Of a stretch of 64,000 nucleotides of DNA, positions 57,810 through 64,000 are shown piece by piece; the stretch's first letter is position 1; the number at the start of each line of letters is the position of its first letter. This DNA is from Bacteroidota bacterium (GTDB lineage: Bacteria > Bacteroidota > Bacteroidia > Bacteroidales > Bacteroidaceae), in the NCBI GenBank assembly GCA_023458215.1, contig JAEXAJ010000136.1, positions 62,001 to 126,000 on the forward strand, in the 5' to 3' direction. Made by a program: the position numbers and the translations under genes. The notes under the pieces were generated by a model. That model did no database searches, was not told the origin of the DNA, and saw only the letters and a program-made list of their open reading frames with translations.

Positions 57810-57836
57810 ATATATTCATAACCGCTCAGGAATGTA

Positions 57837-60800
57837 CTAATTTCTATTCATGTATTCTTTTGGAGACATTCCATATTTCTCTTTAAAAGAATTGGAGAAA
57901 TGCGACAAATTAGTATATCCTACAGCATAGGCAACTTCCGATATTGTCATCTTCTTATTCTGATCCAACAAAGACGCAGCTTGCTGCAAGCGAATATTCT
58001 TAATAAAATCATGCGTTGATAAATTGGTGATTTCTTTCAGTTTACGATGAACATGTACTCTACTAAGCCCAACTTCCGAAGCAAGCATCTCAACATTAAA
58101 TTCAGGATTCCCTAAATGTTTATTTACCACTTTCATAATCCTATCCATTAATACCTCGTCGTTCGATTTCATCGAGATCTTCTCTATTTTATCCTCTTGT
58201 TGCTGAGTCCCACTGAATTTATTACGCAATAATCTTCTATTCGTTATTAGGTTGGCAGCAGTACTTTTTAGTAGTTCTGTATTAAAAGGTTTCACGATGT
58301 AGGCATCTGCACCCGTTTCCATCCCTTCCAAAGTATCTTCCGTTCGCGACTTTGCTGTCAATAATATGATAGGTATATGGTTTACATTCGTATTCTGCTT
58401 TAACTTATGGCACAAGGTCAAGCCGTCCATTTCGGGCATCATCACATCGCTGATAACCAAATCCGGCATTTCTTTCAGAATAAAATCATAAGCTTCCTTA
58501 CCGTTACAACAAGTTACCACTCTGTAGGTATCCGATAGTTCTGCCTTCAGATAAGCTCTGATTTCTTCTTCATCCTCAACCACCAATACTCTTTGGCGGG
58601 TTTTGGGTTTACTTGTCGGGGCTTCACCTGTATCATCCAACAAGTCTTCTTTAAGATTGGATAGATGTGGGTAAACAGTTGGGAAAGTAGCCTCCTCCAT
58701 CTCATCTGCTCTTAAATGTTCGGAACCTAACGGCATACGAATGATGAAGCGGCTACCCGAAACATCTGTTCTATTCTCAACACGAATGGTTCCATGATGT
58801 AGCTGAACCAGCAAGCGAGATAAATGGAGCCCGATACCGGTTCCGAAATTTGATTTTGTCACGTCATTGTCTATCTGATAGAAGCGTTCGAAAATACGTT
58901 CTATCTTATCTTTATCAATGCCAATGCCACTATCTGTAACTACTATTTCAAAGAAATCCCGCAGGGCATCTTTACAAGTAATATCTCTGCCAACAGCAAG
59001 ACTTACTTGTATTTCTCCTCCTTCCGGAGTATATTTGAAAGCATTGGAAAGCACATTCATCAGTATCTTATCAAAATTGTTTAAATCGACCCATGCGTTT
59101 AATTGTGCTACATCATGCTGAAAAACAAAATTGATATTCTTTTTATGTGCCATGTACTCAAAGGGCTGCATCACATCATCAATAAAACCAACTATATCTG
59201 TTTCACGGAATTTCAAGAACATTTGCCCCTTATCCAGCTTTCGTATATCCATCAACTGATTAATTAAGCGGAGAATACGTTGGGCATTACGATATATCAT
59301 TAAATAAGTTTTATGTAGTTCCCCTTTGTTCTCTTCTGCCAATAATTTTTCCAATGGATTAATAATTAGCGTCATCGGAGTACGTATCTCATGAGAGATA
59401 TTGATGAAGAACTGTAATTTGGCTTCATTTAGCTGTTCGTCATGTTCGCGTTTGGTGATCTCACGACGGTGGCGTATACGTGACATTACATTATTTATAA
59501 TTCCCCATATAAGCAATGCCGCAAACCCTATATAAAGGCAATATGCCCACCACGTTTCATACCAAGGCGCGGCAATCAATATTTTTATAGTACGTATTTC
59601 TGAATAGTTACCATGATTGAGGGCGCGTACATGGAAAGTATATTTACCGGGAAGCAAATTGTTATACGTTACGCGATTTATTCCGGGTTCCGTCACTGAC
59701 CATTGATTACTTAGCTCAGCTATTTTATATTGATAGGCTATCTGTTCGGGATTATTATACTGTAAAGTAGAAAATGTAATGCTGAACGTATTGTCACGAT
59801 GTGAAAGTTGGAAGATATTAGCATCTTGCACCGAAGAGTAAATAACAGGGATTCCACCGGAAAGGGTATTTTTATGTACCGGCTGGTTGTATATATAAAA
59901 ATCTGTAATGCAAACCTTTAATTCTTTAGAGTCTGTGTTTATCTTTCTAGGGAAAAAGCTGGTGATGCCATTTACTCCACCAAAATAAATTTTACCATTT
60001 GGATCTTTATAATAAGCTCCATGTGTAAACTCGTTCCCTTGTAAACCATCTCCTGAATAATAGTTTACGAAAGATTCCTTCTTTACATCATATTTGCTGA
60101 TACCTTTATAAGTACTGACCCATATATTTCCCTCTTCATCCTCACAAATACCACAAATCACATTATTCGGTAATCCATCATGAGTCGTAAACCGTTTCAA
60201 CTCACCTGTTTTTTTAGAGAAGCAATAGAGACCATTTGTAGTACCTGCCCAAATATTTCCGGCTCTATCCTCTGCAAATGCATACCCTACGCAGCCTGTT
60301 ATTAGAGTATTTGTTTGTTTATAGTTTAAGAAGCTGTTTGTTTTTGGATTAAAACAACTTACTCCTTTATAATGTCCTAGCCATACGAGGCCTTCATTGT
60401 CGCAAAAGATATAGTTTATCCAATCATTTACTAATTCATCACGCTTTAAATCACCTTTTTCATCTTTAGACGATTCAAAGTGCTTCAATTCTTTAGACAC
60501 TAAGTTGTATTGATAAAAGCCGGTACCAAACATACCGAAATATAAATTCTTCTTTTTATCCTCCGCTATTGAATATATAATGGGGTTATTGACCAGTTGG
60601 AGATATTCACATTTCCCTGTGGCTTTATTTAGTTTAGCGAGTCCTTGCCCATAAGAACCTAGCCACAGATTCTGCTCGGAATCCTCAAATATACAGATGA
60701 TAGTATTGGGTATGGAATTCTCCGAATAACCGGGACTATAATGGCGCAAGCGTTTACCGTCTGTTCCCAATTCGTAAAGTCCTTCATTATCCGCACCTAC

Positions 60801-61913
60801 CCAAAGATGTTGATTGCGATCCTGAAAAACAGACATAACACATCCTTGTCCGATGGGATTATAGTGAATTGATTTATTGCCATAATACTCAAATGGATTT
60901 TCTTGTTTCGGCACCAGAACAATGCCCTTTTGAAATAATCCTATCCATAGATTGCCATCCCGGTCTTCCATAATAGAATGCACCTTTCCTTTCGAGAAAT
61001 CCACCGGTACAGAATTTATTATGTAGTCTTCCAATTGTTCTTTTGAAGGATTATAGATTTTCATGCCTTGTCCATCTGTTCCTACCAATAGATGTCCTTG
61101 TACTATAGACATACAATATATAGATAATTTCCGGTCGCCATCGTTATAAGGAATAGGTGTCATTTCTCCACTTTTATTGTCATACCGGAATAATCCTTGT
61201 TTTTGTGTACCGACAAAAATATTTCCCGAATGATCTTCTATAACGGAACTTACATTATTGTCACTAAACGTGGGATATTTGAAAAATTGAAGTTCCTTTG
61301 ATTTAGGAATATAGTGAGCCAATCCATTCCCATCTGTTCCGATCCATATTTCTGAACGAGAATCGATACAAAATTTAGATTGATAAGTACAATCCAACTG
61401 CTGAAACAAACTATCGACGGATAGAGCCCGATTCAACATACTATCTAAGCGAAACAGTCCTTGCCCACTGGTACTCAGCCAAATTTCACCGTTACCTACT
61501 TCTTGCAAATGGGTGACATGTGGAGTAACCCGCTTGCCTGCACGTATCATCGGAATTTCCCGGAATGTATCTGTTTCCCGGTCGTACTCCATGAGTCCGT
61601 TGATGCACCCTATTAATAAATTGTGGCGGCTATCCTCAAAAAGTGTACGGACATAGTTACTCGTTAAGGAAAGCGAATCATTGGGCTCATGTCTATAATT
61701 AGAAAAAGTAAGCCCGTCAAAACGATTCAAGCCATATTCGGTAGCCACCCAAATAAATCCTTTACTGTCTTGGAAAAGCTGATTTATTAAACTACTGGAT
61801 AAACCATTTTCGGTAGAGTAAAAATCTCTTGTTTGGGCATTCAAAAAAGGACATAGCAGGAATAACATCATTGTCATGATCGACACACAAATATAGCGGA
61901 CAAGTGTTTTCAT
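57837..61913 (-). CDS. Hybrid two-component system regulator (HTCS), second
   Basis: A 1358-residue sensor-regulator. Signal peptide (ends LNAQ); periplasmic beta-propeller sensor (about 28-690; recurring GFIWVATEYGL and GNLWIGL-type blades); Y_Y_Y domain (about 700-770). Next come a transmembrane helix (about 785-805), HisKA with His841 (SHEIRTP), HATPase (DSGIGI), receiver domain with Asp1156 (ISDVMMPEMDG) and an AraC-type DNA-binding domain (about 1255-1355). It is a paralogue of the HTCS at 29025, with the same layout. It lies downstream of GH43 and an esterase on the same strand, so it probably senses an oligosaccharide from that locus, mostly outside the window. Confidence 0.95.
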   Translation of the reverse strand: MKTLVRYICVSIMTMMLFLLCPFLNAQTRDFYSTENGLSSSLINQLFQDSKGFIWVATEYGLNRFDGLTFSNYRHEPNDSLSLTSNYVRTLFEDSRHNLLIGCINGLMEYDRETDTFREIPMIRAGKRVTPHVTHLQEVGNGEIWLSTSGQGLFRLDSMLNRALSVDSLFQQLDCTYQSKFCIDSRSEIWIGTDGNGLAHYIPKSKELQFFKYPTFSDNNVSSVIEDHSGNIFVGTQKQGLFRYDNKSGEMTPIPYNDGDRKLSIYCMSIVQGHLLVGTDGQGMKIYNPSKEQLEDYIINSVPVDFSKGKVHSIMEDRDGNLWIGLFQKGIVLVPKQENPFEYYGNKSIHYNPIGQGCVMSVFQDRNQHLWVGADNEGLYELGTDGKRLRHYSPGYSENSIPNTIICIFEDSEQNLWLGSYGQGLAKLNKATGKCEYLQLVNNPIIYSIAEDKKKNLYFGMFGTGFYQYNLVSKELKHFESSKDEKGDLKRDELVNDWINYIFCDNEGLVWLGHYKGVSCFNPKTNSFLNYKQTNTLITGCVGYAFAEDRAGNIWAGTTNGLYCFSKKTGELKRFTTHDGLPNNVICGICEDEEGNIWVSTYKGISKYDVKKESFVNYYSGDGLQGNEFTHGAYYKDPNGKIYFGGVNGITSFFPRKINTDSKELKVCITDFYIYNQPVHKNTLSGGIPVIYSSVQDANIFQLSHRDNTFSITFSTLQYNNPEQIAYQYKIAELSNQWSVTEPGINRVTYNNLLPGKYTFHVRALNHGNYSEIRTIKILIAAPWYETWWAYCLYIGFAALLIWGIINNVMSRIRHRREITKREHDEQLNEAKLQFFINISHEIRTPMTLIINPLEKLLAEENKGELHKTYLMIYRNAQRILRLINQLMDIRKLDKGQMFLKFRETDIVGFIDDVMQPFEYMAHKKNINFVFQHDVAQLNAWVDLNNFDKILMNVLSNAFKYTPEGGEIQVSLAVGRDITCKDALRDFFEIVVTDSGIGIDKDKIERIFERFYQIDNDVTKSNFGTGIGLHLSRLLVQLHHGTIRVENRTDVSGSRFIIRMPLGSEHLRADEMEEATFPTVYPHLSNLKEDLLDDTGEAPTSKPKTRQRVLVVEDEEEIRAYLKAELSDTYRVVTCCNGKEAYDFILKEMPDLVISDVMMPEMDGLTLCHKLKQNTNVNHIPIILLTAKSRTEDTLEGMETGADAYIVKPFNTELLKSTAANLITNRRLLRNKFSGTQQQEDKIEKISMKSNDEVLMDRIMKVVNKHLGNPEFNVEMLASEVGLSRVHVHRKLKEITNLSTHDFIKNIRLQQAASLLDQNKKMTISEVAYAVGYTNLSHFSNSFKEKYGMSPKEYMNRN

Positions 61914-61941
61914 ATTAGTATTTGATATTAAAAAGATTAAG

Positions 61942-61949
61942 CAAAGGTA
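61942..61949 (-). promoter_or_regulatory. -7 element for the second HTCS
   Basis: Reads TACCTTTG on the minus strand, 28 bases before the HTCS start codon. It implies a separate transcript from GH43. The -33 region is weak. Confidence 0.45.
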
Positions 61950-62048
61950 TAAAAAACTTCTTTATTCTATTAAAACTAATATGCCTTTAAAGAGGATTCG
62001 ACTATAAAAGTGTGATAACCATGGTTTTATATAGTGTCGCAGACAATG

Positions 62049-64000
<1,952 letters not shown>

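Larger units (their letters stand above)
57103..57836. other. 734-base repeat-rich intergenic region
   Basis: No convincing gene. The 94-codon open frame at 57388 reads through repeats. It contains a terminator (57164-57203), element copy 3 (57341-57441), a 22-base tandem array (57502-57611) and a long inverted repeat (57732-57809). Confidence 0.7.

Overview
This is a 64 kb chromosomal window from a gut-type Bacteroides. The evidence is the succession of SusC/SusD outer-membrane pairs, hybrid two-component regulators (HTCS), an ECF-sigma/FecR pair, many signal-peptide or lipoprotein glycoside hydrolases, and promoters of the Bacteroides -33/-7 type (TTTG...TAnnTTTG). I cannot name the species from sequence alone. 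No rRNA, tRNA, CRISPR array, transposase or phage gene was seen.

Layout. (1) 1-10072: the 3' part of a starch/maltodextrin locus on the plus strand: truncated SusC, SusD, a SusE-like starch-binding lipoprotein with duplicated modules, two paralogous GH13 amylases and an inverting SusB-type GH97, closed by a strong terminator. (2) 10576-22565: a second locus controlled by an ECF sigma factor and FecR anti-sigma. It has an STN-domain SusC, a SusD of the second type, a GH9 enzyme, a polytopic acyltransferase of the heparan-glucosaminide N-acetyltransferase type, and a GHL10-like TIM-barrel lipoprotein. (3) 22637-27642, minus strand: a secreted 5'-nucleotidase-type phosphatase overlapping an Oar-like TonB-dependent receptor. 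(4) 27867-28985: prfB, the only clear housekeeping gene. (5) 29025-52343: a large HTCS-controlled locus with GH20, a thioredoxin-fold protein, SusC/SusD, a 41-residue secreted peptide, a C26 amidohydrolase, GH2, GH3, a metzincin-like protease and a retaining GH97 alpha-galactosidase-type enzyme. (6) 52488-57102: a small membrane protein, a CYTH triphosphatase, a DUF4010/MgtC-like membrane protein and an outer-membrane beta-barrel receptor. (7) 57837-64000, minus strand: the edge of another locus, with a truncated esterase, GH43 and a second HTCS.

The most useful non-coding signals are as follows. Locus 5 has a regulatory box whose 35-base form is identical upstream of GH20 and SusC, with a diverged copy upstream of GH3. 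The GTACGC core lies exactly 35 bases before a -7 element in all three places. A family of three 101-103 base intergenic elements shares a CCCTATTCATCGG-type core, but the flanking inverted arms differ between copies while still pairing within each copy. Three intergenic gaps also hold 21/22-base tandem arrays (two helical turns per unit).

In locus 5, regulation and content fit together. The HTCS at 29025-33086 is divergent from GH20 and is the natural candidate to bind the three boxes. The enzyme set (hexosaminidase, GH2, GH3, alpha-galactosidase, plus two peptidase-like proteins) points to a glycoconjugate with amino sugars and possibly peptide, rather than a simple plant glucan. That substrate assignment is inference.
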